A DNA stretch of 29,859 bases from Planctomycetota bacterium (GTDB lineage Bacteria > Planctomycetota > Planctomycetia > Pirellulales > Pirellulaceae). A program made the translations under genes and the position numbers. Each line of letters starts with the position of its first letter. Position 1 is the first letter of the stretch. The stretch covers positions 1-29,859 of the forward strand of contig JAEZAS010000239.1 of the NCBI GenBank assembly GCA_023430365.1. The letters are read 5' to 3'. This document shows positions 14,906 to 22,515 of this stretch, in pieces. Under the pieces are notes generated by a model that was not told the origin of the DNA, made no database searches, and saw only the letters and a list, made by a program, of their open reading frames with translations.

Positions 14906-16105
14906 CTAGGCGGGATGGCGAGCGCGCCAGTTGCGCCACACAACGGCGCCAAAAGCGAGCGCGGCGCCGGCCATCGACGCCAGCTTGAACGACGAGACGC
15001 TTCCCTCCTCCGACTCATCGGCGTGCTGAGCGAAGCTCGACTCCGTGAATCGACCGTTGGCGGGCGAGAGAGCCGCGGGGACCTTCTTCGCGTCGGCGAG
15101 CAGCCGGTCGCCGAGCATCTTTTCCACCAGCAGCACCTCGCGAAACAGCACCTCCCATTCTTCTGCCTCGAGATTCAATCCCTCGAGCTTCTTCCGCACT
15201 TCCGTCAGCCGATGGCGGTGCTGCGAGGTGGGAATCAGCGACTTTTTATCGCCGAGTTCGAGGGCGATTCTGCGCACGCTGTCCTCGATCTCCTGCCCCT
15301 CCTTCGTCCAGGAAAGGTACGCCTTGCTGAACGCCAGGTGTTCGTTCACCTGGGCAAACACCCGGGCGGCAATCGGCTCATCGGCGTGAATGACGAGATC
15401 GGAGGGGTGCAGCAGCACTTCCATTTCTTTGGACCGCAACGTCTGCAACTCGCGGGCGACCAGCGTGTCGGCTCCGCTTCCGGCCAGCCAGGCAAAGACG
15501 CGAGTCGGCCAACGGAGCAACCAGGACGCGTGCCCGCGTTTTGTCTTCAATCCGACCCGAGCCAGGATCTGCTGCAGATGATTCACCACCTCGAAGTAAT
15601 CGTCCGCTTCCACCACGACCGGTATGTGGCGCTGCGTCCAGCCGTTCCACAGGTCGCGGGCCTTGAGAATCGGCGCGACGAAGATCATGGCCACAATCGC
15701 CAGCGCCAGGCCCAGCGTGTAGGGATAGCCCTTGAAGATCGTCTTGATATAGCCCCACGCCGAATCGGGCCGATCGTTGGGCTCCATCAGCAGCAGCGTC
15801 AGCCCACCGGTGATTGCAGGCAGGATCGCGGCGGCGATCAACATGCCGAGGCGGACCCAATTCGGCTCCACCCACTCCGGCAGCGGCACAAAGGCGAGCA
15901 ACATCGTGCCGACGCTCGGAAAGATGACTCCCACGAGCAGCACCAGCCACAACACAGCCACCAGCGCGATGATCGAAAGGATCGACTGGCGGTTGCTCGG
16001 AACCTTGCCGAACAGCATGGTCGTCGCCCAGCCGAAGGCCGTATTCAGGATCCGGCCCATCTGCCGGGCAAGCAGGGCAAAAGCGCCTTGTAACAGGGCA
16101 AACAT
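14906..16105 (-). CDS. Polytopic membrane protein of unknown function
   Basis: 399 residues; I do not recognise the family. Hydrophobic segments lie at about 42-73, 86-107, 128-148 and 375-391. Between the third and last is a soluble, charged domain of about 225 residues with helical character (ELQTLRSKEMEVLLHPSDLVIHADEP). The C-terminal hydrophobic helix ends in a basic WRNWRARHPA tail. The first 35 residues are amphipathic. The topology suggests an inner-membrane protein with a large soluble loop held by a C-terminal anchor. It is encoded 96 bp downstream of the hybrid histidine kinase on the same strand, so co-transcription is possible, but a hairpin lies in the gap. No enzymatic motif is visible. 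Confidence 0.75.
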   Translation of the reverse strand: MFALLQGAFALLARQMGRILNTAFGWATTMLFGKVPSNRQSILSIIALVAVLWLVLLVGVIFPSVGTMLLAFVPLPEWVEPNWVRLGMLIAAAILPAITGGLTLLLMEPNDRPDSAWGYIKTIFKGYPYTLGLALAIVAMIFVAPILKARDLWNGWTQRHIPVVVEADDYFEVVNHLQQILARVGLKTKRGHASWLLRWPTRVFAWLAGSGADTLVARELQTLRSKEMEVLLHPSDLVIHADEPIAARVFAQVNEHLAFSKAYLSWTKEGQEIEDSVRRIALELGDKKSLIPTSQHRHRLTEVRKKLEGLNLEAEEWEVLFREVLLVEKMLGDRLLADAKKVPAALSPANGRFTESSFAQHADESEEGSVSSFKLASMAGAALAFGAVVWRNWRARHPA

Positions 16106-16110
16106 GGCTC

Positions 16111-16150
16111 GTTTCTCGCAACTTCCTGGGAGAGGTTGTGCGAGAGAAAC
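16111..16150. other. Imperfect hairpin between the kinase and membrane-protein genes
   Basis: GTTTCTCGCAAC (16111-16122) pairs with GTTGTGCGAGAGAAAC (16135-16150) with short bulges. A second small hairpin, GCGCC (16179-16183) and GGCGC (16186-16190), follows the kinase stop. They may attenuate or terminate transcription entering the membrane-protein gene. Confidence 0.35.
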
Positions 16151-16201
16151 GGCAATTCACGTGCCGCCAGCAGGTGAAGCGCCTTGGCGCCCGACACGCC
16201 G

Positions 16202-18514
16202 TTAGGCCAGCAGCGGTTCGATCAACCGCAGATCCACCGGCTTGACGAGATGCTCGTCGAAACCGGCCTCCTGCGAGCGACGGCGATCCTCCGGCTGGCC
16301 CCAACCGGTCATGGCCACGATGATCGCCCGGCGGGTCACCTCCATGTCGCGCAGGCGTCGGGCCACATCGTATCCATTCATGCCCGGCATGCCGATGTCG
16401 AGCAGCACGACCTCCGGCCGGTGCGAAGCGGCGATCTCCAGCCCCTTGTCGCCAGAATAGGCCGAGCGGACGTCGTGCCCCTTCGCCCTCAGCAGCGAAG
16501 CCAGCGTATCGGCCGAATCGCGGTTGTCGTCCACGATAAGAATGCGCTTGCAGGCATGCGCCCGAGCCGGCTGCGACAATTCGTGATTGTCGTCGGCGGC
16601 GAGCGACTCCGCAGAAACCAGGGGCAGGATGAGCGAAAACTCACTTCCCTTGCCCGGACCTTCGCTGCGAGCATCGATCGCCCCGCCATGCATCTCGGCT
16701 AGGCGACGCGCCACCGTCAATCCGATGCCCAGGCCGCCTTGGGAGCGTTCCAGCGACGTATCGGCCTGCGTGAACAGATCGAAAACAGCGGTCAGCATTT
16801 CCGGCGACAGGCCCACGCCGTTGTCGCGCACTCGAATGGCCACCAAACCTTCGGCGTGTTCAACGGTCAATTCAATCCGACCGCCGGGCCGCGTGTACTT
16901 GGCGGCGTTGTTGAGCAAGTTGGACAGCACCTGGGACAGCCGGGTGCGATCGCCGTAAACGAAGAGCGGTCGGCCCGGAGTGCTGACTTGCAACAAATGA
17001 GCGCCTGCCTCGATCAGCGGCCGGCTGGTCTCGATGGCTTGTTCCAGGACGGTCGAGAGCAGCACACGCTCGCTGCGCAGGGCAATCTTGTTGCGGGTGA
17101 TCCGCGACACGTCGAGCAAATCGTCAACCAGCCGGGTGAGCTGGGCGAGTTGGCGGTCGATGATCTCGCGCGCCCAACGCAGATCAGCGTCGCCACTGGA
17201 CTTGAGTTCCAGAAAGTCGACGGCGTTACGAATCGGCGCGAGCGGGTTGCGCAGCTCGTGGGCCAGCATCGCCAGGAACTCGTCCTTGCGGCGATCGGCT
17301 TCGCGGAGCGCTTCTTCGGCCCGCTTCTGCTCGGTCACATCCAGAATGATGCCGTCCCAAGCGATCGAACCGTCGGGCAACTGGCGCGGAGCCGACTTGC
17401 AATGCACCCAGCGCATCTGCCCGTGGCGCGTGCGCTGACGAAACACACAATCGAAAGGAACCAGGTTTCGCTCGGCTTGCGCTTCGATCTCCATGACCCG
17501 AGCCAGGTCTTCCTCGAAGATCAGGCCGTAGAGGTTCATCGGATCGACGACGACCTCTTCCGGCGTCACGCCGAGCAGCGCTTCAATGCCCGCGCTGACG
17601 TAAGTAAACCGCTTATCTCCGCCGCGCGGCCCGCGCGAGATCTGATAGAGCGCTCCGGGAAGGTTGTCCCCCAGGGTTTGCAGCACCGCGTCGCGTTCGC
17701 GTCCCTGGGCCTCGGCGAGCTTTCGAGCCGTGATGTCTCGCACCACTTTCGATGCGCCGATAATTCGCCCCAGTTCGTCCCGAACCGGTGAGACCATGAG
17801 CGAGACGTTCAGCCGCCGGCCATCCTTGGCAATCCGAACCGTCTCGAAGTGGGCGATTTTTTCGTCCCGACGCAGGCGGCTCAGGATTTCTTTTTCCTCC
17901 GCTTGCAGCTCAGGAGGAATCACGATCTGAATCGGTCGGCCGATCACTTCTTCGGCGGTCCAACCAAAAAGTCGCTCAGCGGCGGCGTTCCAGCTGCTGA
18001 TGATGCCCTTGATGGTCTTGCTGATGATCGCGTCGTCGGAGGAAGCGACGATTGCCGCGAGCAACGCCTTGGCCTCGTCGGCCTGCTTGGCTTCCGTGGT
18101 ATCGGCCACGATGCCATACAGTTCGCCGCGACCCTGGCGAACCGGCCGAAAACGACCTTGAAGACGCAGCCAGCGGACCGGGGCATTTCGCCGCAGCAGG
18201 CGGAAATCGAGTCGAAACTCTCCCTTTTGCTCCCACGCCAGCCGCAACGTCTGCCGCACGCGGTTGCGATCGGCTTCGTCGATCAAGGACAGCAATCGGT
18301 TGCCCGTCCGGAGCAGATCGCCGTCGAGGCCGATGATCGCGTCGATGTTCGACGAGCAGGCGAGTTCGTCGGTATCGGCGTCCCATTGCCACGTGGCGAT
18401 ACCGGCCGCGTCCAGCGCAGCGAAAAGCCCTGCATGACCGCAATGAAGAACGACCTCCTCAGTCGTCATCAAGTTGTCACTATCGGTAGAGCCTGTCCTG
18501 GATTGCGCCGGCAT
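16202..18514 (-). CDS. Hybrid sensor histidine kinase with three PAS domains and a receiver domain
   Basis: 770 residues with no transmembrane segment, so it is a cytoplasmic sensor. Domains in order: PAS at about 35-145, PAS at about 150-265 (SSDDAIISKTIKGIISSWN), PAS at about 280-395, and HisKA with phospho-acceptor His419 in MLAHELRNPLAPIRN. Next are HATPase at about 515-635 (NLLNNAAKYTRPGG; RVRDNGVGLS; GLGIGLTVARRL) and a receiver domain at about 655-769. The receiver has Asp706 in VVLLDIGMPGMNGYD and a conserved Lys in HLVKPVD. It ends right after the receiver, with no output domain, so phosphate probably passes to another protein. The ATG at 18514 has GAGG and AAGGG just upstream; the ATG at residue 16 is an alternative. 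The signal is unknown, and no partner response regulator is adjacent. Confidence 0.92.
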   Translation of the reverse strand: MPAQSRTGSTDSDNLMTTEEVVLHCGHAGLFAALDAAGIATWQWDADTDELACSSNIDAIIGLDGDLLRTGNRLLSLIDEADRNRVRQTLRLAWEQKGEFRLDFRLLRRNAPVRWLRLQGRFRPVRQGRGELYGIVADTTEAKQADEAKALLAAIVASSDDAIISKTIKGIISSWNAAAERLFGWTAEEVIGRPIQIVIPPELQAEEKEILSRLRRDEKIAHFETVRIAKDGRRLNVSLMVSPVRDELGRIIGASKVVRDITARKLAEAQGRERDAVLQTLGDNLPGALYQISRGPRGGDKRFTYVSAGIEALLGVTPEEVVVDPMNLYGLIFEEDLARVMEIEAQAERNLVPFDCVFRQRTRHGQMRWVHCKSAPRQLPDGSIAWDGIILDVTEQKRAEEALREADRRKDEFLAMLAHELRNPLAPIRNAVDFLELKSSGDADLRWAREIIDRQLAQLTRLVDDLLDVSRITRNKIALRSERVLLSTVLEQAIETSRPLIEAGAHLLQVSTPGRPLFVYGDRTRLSQVLSNLLNNAAKYTRPGGRIELTVEHAEGLVAIRVRDNGVGLSPEMLTAVFDLFTQADTSLERSQGGLGIGLTVARRLAEMHGGAIDARSEGPGKGSEFSLILPLVSAESLAADDNHELSQPARAHACKRILIVDDNRDSADTLASLLRAKGHDVRSAYSGDKGLEIAASHRPEVVLLDIGMPGMNGYDVARRLRDMEVTRRAIIVAMTGWGQPEDRRRSQEAGFDEHLVKPVDLRLIEPLLA

Positions 18515-18588
18515 CGATCCCTTGCCTCAAGAACGTCCCTCCCCGCCCGGTGCAGACCGAGCCCGCTGGGGTGGGGCGAGCACTGTCT

Positions 18589-18617
18589 AAAATAGTTTAA
18601 AAGGCGAGAAAGCTCAA
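18589..18617 (-). promoter_or_regulatory. Candidate sigma70-type promoter for the hybrid kinase
   Basis: Read on the minus strand, TTGAGC (18617-18612) and TATTTT (18594-18589) are 17 nt apart, each matching 4 of 6 consensus positions. The AT-rich spacer stands out in this GC-rich DNA. It lies about 75 nt upstream of the kinase ATG. This is a weak prediction. Confidence 0.3.
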
Positions 18618-18717
18618 ACCGCTGGTCTGCTCCACAACCGATCAAGCTCGGTTTGCGCCAAGCCGCTCCGCGGACTACATTTGCGGTGTTTATCAATGCT
18701 GTGATGGAGATGCTGGC

Positions 18718-19281
18718 ATGTTTTCGCAGGCCGAGGTCTGGTTAAGTCGATTGCCCGTTTTGGCGGGACAACTCCTTTCGGCCGTGCTGGTCGTGGCGCT
18801 GACGCTCCTGGTGCACTACCTGGCCATCCGGGCCTTGCGACGGATGCGCGACCGCGGATCGCTTCCCACGCCAGTGCTGCTGCCTCTGGAACGGGTGCTG
18901 CGGATCGTCACCCTCGTGGTCGCACTGATGCTGGTGCTGCAGCAGTTCAACGTGCTGGCCGACGCTTGGACGACCATGACCGCGCTGGCGGCCGTGATCG
19001 GCGTCGGTTTCATCGCCGTCTGGAGCATTCTCAGCAACGCCTTCTGTGCCCTCGTGCTGCTCGTCAGCCGGCCGTTTCAGATTGGCGACGACATCGAGAT
19101 TCTGCCAGAAGCATTGCGGGGCGAGGTGGTCGACTTCAACTTGATCTTCACGATCCTTCGCAGCGAGGACGGAGCGACCATCTCCGTGCCCAACAATCTG
19201 TTCTTTCAACGGATGTTCCGCCGCCGGCGAGGAACAGTGACCAGCGGGCTGGCGGAACAGATCGAGAAGCCGACGGGGTGA
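18718..19281 (+). CDS. Short MscS-family mechanosensitive channel-like protein
   Basis: 187 residues, against about 286 for E. coli MscS. Hydrophobic helices lie at about 16-38 and 62-80. A pore-helix-like segment spans about 85-118 (MTALAAVIGVGFIAVWSILSN). A beta domain spans about 119-165 (SRPFQIGDDIEI; GEVVDFNLIFTILRSEDGATI; VPNNLFF). The chain ends shortly after the beta domain in a basic RRRRG stretch, so the C-terminal alpha/beta cytoplasmic cage of MscS is missing. GGAG lies 9 nt before the ATG. MscS proteins release solutes under hypo-osmotic stress. Whether this short form gates is unknown. The stop lies 9 bp before a MITE-like inverted repeat, but the ending shows no obvious frameshift, so I treat it as a natural short form. 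Confidence 0.8.
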   Translation: MFSQAEVWLSRLPVLAGQLLSAVLVVALTLLVHYLAIRALRRMRDRGSLPTPVLLPLERVLRIVTLVVALMLVLQQFNVLADAWTTMTALAAVIGVGFIAVWSILSNAFCALVLLVSRPFQIGDDIEILPEALRGEVVDFNLIFTILRSEDGATISVPNNLFFQRMFRRRRGTVTSGLAEQIEKPTG

Positions 19282-19290
19282 GCGAAATTT

Positions 19291-19424
19291 GAATGACGAA
19301 CTTCAAATGTCGAAGGAAAGTCAAAGCCCGAAAATCAAAGAAGCAGTCGAAACGCCGGCCGAGAAACTGTATCGCTTCGGGCTTTGTTTTTCGTCATTCC
19401 TTCGACATTTGAAGTTCGTCATTC
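19291..19424. repeat. MITE-like element with perfect 28-bp inverted ends
   Basis: The left arm 19291-19318 (starting GAATGACGAACTTC) and the right arm 19397-19424 are exact reverse complements over 28 bp. Inside, CAAAGCCCGAA (19322-19332) pairs with TTCGGGCTTTG (19376-19386), offset by unequal bulges. The element is AT-richer than its surroundings. It fills the space between the convergent mscS-like and ligase genes (stops at 19281 and 19436). It has no coding capacity. It could fold into a long hairpin that ends transcription from both sides. Confidence 0.8.
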
Positions 19425-19435
19425 GTGCTTCCCAC

Positions 19436-20479
19436 TCACGCCGCCGGCTTATCGAGCAATTTCAGCGTTTTCCCGCCTCGTTTGGCGACCTGGTCCATCG
19501 TGCACTGCTTGGGCGCCTTGTCGGGTCGCCAGCGAAGCAGCGAGGTGCCGTGCCGGAATCGATCTCCGGTGAAATGGTCGTATTGCACCTCGACGACCAG
19601 CCGCGTTTTGAGCGGTTGCCACTCATCCGACTTGCGCGTGCTCCAGCGGCTGGGACCGCCCGGCGCTTTGCCGGTGAAGCCGGGACCGCCGATCAGCGGC
19701 TCGACCATCTTGGTGATCTTCTCGCGATCCGCGGCCTTGAAGCTGGACGAAAAACCAACATGGTTCAGCAGTCCCTGCTTGTCATACAGCCCCAAGAGCA
19801 GGGAGCCGACGACCTTTTTGCCTTCCGCGTAGCGGAAACCGCCCACAACGCAGTCCGCCGTGCGAAGGTGCTTGATCTTCTGCATCCCTTCACGCAGGCC
19901 AGCCAGGTACGGCAAATCGATTCGCTTGGCGATGATTCCGTCGAGATTGCCGCCGACCGATTTGAACCAGCGTTTCGCTTGCTTCAGATCAAGCGTTGCC
20001 GGTGAAAGTCGAACGTCGCTTTCCGCATCCAAAAAGCGATCGGCGAATTTTTCGAGCCGTTCGCGCCGTTGTTCAAGCGGTCGCTTGAGCAGCGATTTGC
20101 CCCGCTCGTCGGCCAGCAGATCGAACACAATGAGCATGGCCGGGTGTTCGGCTGCCAGTTTCTTGACTCGACTTGCCGCGGGATGCACGCGCATCAGAAG
20201 TTCGTCGAACGACAGACGTCCCGCGATCGGAATCACAATCTCGCCATCGAGTACGAACTTCTTCGCTCGCAGCTGGAGCAGCGTTTCAACGACGTCCGGA
20301 AAGTACCGCTCCAACGGCTGGCCCGATTTGGACTGCAGCTTTACCGTGTCGCCGTCGCGGAGAGCAATGCAGCGAAAGCCATCCCATTTGGGCTCATACT
20401 GCCACTGCTCGCCGACGGGTATTTCTTCGACCGACAGGGCCTCCATCGGAGCGAGCGGTAGTTTCACTTCGAGCGGCAT
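19436..20479 (-). CDS. Stand-alone ATP-dependent DNA ligase (LigC/LigD ligase-domain type)
   Basis: 347 residues, a typical length for the LigC class. Motif I is EPKWDGFR with adenylation Lys31. KFVLDGEIV is motif III. NLDGIIAKR is motif IV, with Asp where Glu is usual. MQKIKHLRTADCVV is the motif V region. An OB-fold domain with the C-terminal KTRLVVEVQYDH follows. It seals nicks by the lysyl-AMP route. GGAG lies 9 nt before the ATG. There is no nuclease or polymerase domain, so it is not a full LigD. The matching polymerase domain is encoded by the next gene upstream on the same strand, 208 bp away across a repeat. Roles in end joining, or in excision repair as for mycobacterial LigC with Prim-PolC, are both open. 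No Ku gene is visible here. Confidence 0.9.
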   Translation of the reverse strand: MPLEVKLPLAPMEALSVEEIPVGEQWQYEPKWDGFRCIALRDGDTVKLQSKSGQPLERYFPDVVETLLQLRAKKFVLDGEIVIPIAGRLSFDELLMRVHPAASRVKKLAAEHPAMLIVFDLLADERGKSLLKRPLEQRRERLEKFADRFLDAESDVRLSPATLDLKQAKRWFKSVGGNLDGIIAKRIDLPYLAGLREGMQKIKHLRTADCVVGGFRYAEGKKVVGSLLLGLYDKQGLLNHVGFSSSFKAADREKITKMVEPLIGGPGFTGKAPGGPSRWSTRKSDEWQPLKTRLVVEVQYDHFTGDRFRHGTSLLRWRPDKAPKQCTMDQVAKRGGKTLKLLDKPAA

Positions 20480-20507
20480 ACATCAATCTCCACAATCCAC
20501 ATCATCT

Positions 20508-20554
20508 CGTTCCCGCGCTCTGCGTGGGAACGCCGTATCGGACGCTCTGCGTCC
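20508..20554. repeat. GTTCCCACGC-family palindromic repeat (double hairpin)
   Basis: The first hairpin is CGTTCCCGCGC (20508-20518), loop TCT, GCGTGGGAACG (20522-20532), with one mismatch. The second is GGACGC (20540-20545), loop TCT, GCGTCC (20549-20554). The same design occurs in the opposite orientation at 24881-24928. It lies in the 208-bp gap between the polymerase and ligase genes, which otherwise shows no gene. Confidence 0.75.
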
Positions 20555-20687
20555 TTCGTCTTTTCTCACGCGGAAGGGTGTCGGAATCATTTTTCGATCG
20601 ACCCCTACTCCACTCGGCTTCTCCGTCGACCAATGATCCCGACACCGTCAGCTTCCCGATCCTTTCGCGTCGTAGCGAGTACGCGGA

Positions 20688-21725
20688 TTACTTTGCTCCC
20701 AGCACCTTCTCCAGCCGGAATCGGCCACGAGAGGCGAGAAGCGGCTTGAACAAGTCACCAACCTTCTTCACTCGGCCCAGCATGTTGTCGATACGAAAAT
20801 CGTCGATCGCGATTCCTCGTTCGACTTCGTCCCAGGTCACCGGAGCCGAGGCCGTGGCGAGCGGCTTGGGACGGATCGAGTACACACTGGCGAGCGTTCG
20901 TCCCCAGGCGTTCTGGTTGTAGTCGACCAGCACCCTCCCCTTCGGCCGTTTGGCGATGCGGTACTCGGCCGTGATCAGCTTCGGGTGCAGCTTCGCCAGC
21001 GTATTGGCAAACTGCTTGGCGAAGCTCCACACCTGTTTCTGCGTGGGGCCACGGACGATCGGGATGTAGACGTGGATGCCCTTGGAGCCGGTGGTCTTTG
21101 GATAGCTGGGCATGCCCAGTTCGGCCAATGCGTCGCGGACGATCAGGGCCGTCTCGCGCACCTTCTCAAAATCGGCGCCGGGAACCGGATCGAGATCGAA
21201 GTGCAAGTAATCCGGGCGATCGACGTCGTCGCAGCGGGCGTACCACTGGTTCAAGTCGATGCAGCCGAGGTTTACGACCCAGAGCAGGGCCGCCGTGTTT
21301 TGGATGATCGGAAAGTCGATGACGTTGCCTGATCCGTGCTCGATCGAGCAGAGTTCGATCCAATCGGGGCGAGGCGAAGGGGCCCGCTTCATGAAAAAGA
21401 ACTCTCCGCCGACGCCGTGTGGGTAGCGTTTCATCACCATGGCTCGGTCACGGAGATGCGGCAGGAGGACCGGCGCCATCGAAGCGTAGTAGCGAAGCAG
21501 GTCCCCCTTGGTGATGCCGTGGTCGGGCCAGAAGACTTTTTGCAGGTTGGTGAGTGAGACTTCGACGTTGTCGACTCTGAGCTCGATGTCGGTGACGTCG
21601 GTTGGGATTTCCACCTTTTTGCTTCTAGCAGCGCGACGCTGCGCCGGCCGAGCCGGCGGCTTGGGGGTGGTGCGCTTGGCCGGGTGGTGAGTGCGACTTG
21701 GTTTCTGGCGGGTGGCGGTACTCAT
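20688..21725 (-). CDS. Stand-alone LigD-type DNA/RNA polymerase (archaeo-eukaryotic primase fold)
   Basis: 345 residues from the ATG at 21725. An upstream in-frame ATG at 21794 would add 23 residues encoded almost wholly by an inverted repeat, so I reject it. Residues 1-36 are a basic, Pro/Arg/Lys-rich tail. The polymerase domain follows (VSLTNLQKVFWPDHGITKGDLL). Its active-site residues are Asp177 and Asp179 (HFDLDP), His218 (TGSKGIHVYIP) and Asp268 (RVLVDYNQN). Their spacing is close to that of Pseudomonas LigD Asp669/Asp671/His709/Asp759. SVYSIRPKP completes the motif set. Such enzymes fill gaps at DNA ends, preferring ribonucleotides, and often work with a ligase. The ligase gene is next downstream. 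All key residues are present, so it should be active. Confidence 0.9.
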   Translation of the reverse strand: MSTATRQKPSRTHHPAKRTTPKPPARPAQRRAARSKKVEIPTDVTDIELRVDNVEVSLTNLQKVFWPDHGITKGDLLRYYASMAPVLLPHLRDRAMVMKRYPHGVGGEFFFMKRAPSPRPDWIELCSIEHGSGNVIDFPIIQNTAALLWVVNLGCIDLNQWYARCDDVDRPDYLHFDLDPVPGADFEKVRETALIVRDALAELGMPSYPKTTGSKGIHVYIPIVRGPTQKQVWSFAKQFANTLAKLHPKLITAEYRIAKRPKGRVLVDYNQNAWGRTLASVYSIRPKPLATASAPVTWDEVERGIAIDDFRIDNMLGRVKKVGDLFKPLLASRGRFRLEKVLGAK

Positions 21726-21735
21726 GAGCGTCCAA

Positions 21736-21811
21736 AGTAGTAGGCACTCTCCGTGTGCCGTTGACGCAAGTTGTTTAGCGCCTAGACGGCACACGGAGTG
21801 TGCCTACTACT
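21736..21811. repeat. Inverted repeat with 26-bp arms upstream of the polymerase gene
   Basis: The left arm 21736-21761 (AGTAGTAGGCACTC...) and right arm 21786-21811 pair at 25 of 26 positions, with one T/A change. The loop is 24 nt. It ends 11 bp from the polymerase ATG and fills most of the gap to the unknown gene upstream, so a transcript through the operon would carry a strong hairpin here. Confidence 0.8.
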
Positions 21812-21837
21812 GGGAGCAATCGCCGTTCCGCTAGCAA

Positions 21838-22470
21838 TCACTTCTCTCCGCCCTGCAGCCGTTTGGGAAGCTTGGGCGGCCGCGCGCCGCGGCGCACCGC
21901 TCCAGCCACAGGAATGAGCGCGAGTTCCTGGTTTTCGTCGACCGCCCGCAGCAGCAGGCTGCCGCGGCTCATATCCCCTCGGCCGACGAATTCGGACGGA
22001 AACACGAGGCGGTTTCCGAAGGAGGCGTCGAGGACCTCGACGTATTTGTTGGTCGCTACGCTGCCCAGCAAGATCGCCTGGCCATCGCCAGCGAGCGTTT
22101 CGGCCAAAGCAGTCGCGTCGCGTTCGAGCGGTTGGCGATAACGAGGTTCATCGAGGCCAAGTGGCGTATCGGCGAACTCGCGTAAATCCGACCGACGAAC
22201 CAGCGTCTCGGGCGACATGAGGCCGCGGCTGGTGGTGATCACCCGGACCACGTCGGTTGTCGGCTGAGCGAAATGATTCGCGTAGGTCAGTTTGCCGCGA
22301 AAGTAGAGCCCGCTGAGAAAGCTGAACACCTCGCCGAGCGGAACTCCTTCGGGCGAGCGCACCCGCACCGCGAGATCGAAACTGGCCTGATCGCGAAGCA
22401 GGATCTCAGCCCGCCGACCGGAGCAACTGGCCGGCGAGAGTAGGAAGATCCGCTTCAGCATGCGCGCCAT
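21838..22470 (-). CDS. Conserved-looking protein of unknown function, linked to the repair genes
   Basis: 210 residues from the ATG at 22470. The ATG at 22461 (MLKRIFLLSPASC) is an equally good or better start, with GGATGG about 7 nt upstream. There is no signal peptide or membrane helix. Distinct segments are FLLSPASCSGRRAEILL near the start, PLGEVFSFLSGLYFRGKLTYA (split by little variation), VITTSRGLMSPETLV, ILLGSVATNKYVEVL, and FPSEFVGRGDMSRGSLLLR. The compact, motif-rich sequence looks like a folded cytoplasmic enzyme or binding domain, but I cannot assign it. It lies upstream of the polymerase and ligase genes on the same strand and 45 bp after the sigma54 activator gene, so a shared transcript is possible. 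Confidence 0.8.
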   Translation of the reverse strand: MARMLKRIFLLSPASCSGRRAEILLRDQASFDLAVRVRSPEGVPLGEVFSFLSGLYFRGKLTYANHFAQPTTDVVRVITTSRGLMSPETLVRRSDLREFADTPLGLDEPRYRQPLERDATALAETLAGDGQAILLGSVATNKYVEVLDASFGNRLVFPSEFVGRGDMSRGSLLLRAVDENQELALIPVAGAVRRGARPPKLPKRLQGGEK

Positions 22471-22515
22471 CCAGTTTGGCGTTCTGACTTCGGCTTCAGA
22501 CCGCTCGACTCCAGC

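Noticed and set aside
21726..21794. N-terminal extension of the LigD-type polymerase
   Set aside because: The added residues are encoded by the 26-bp-arm inverted repeat; the ATG at 21725 begins a normal basic tail.
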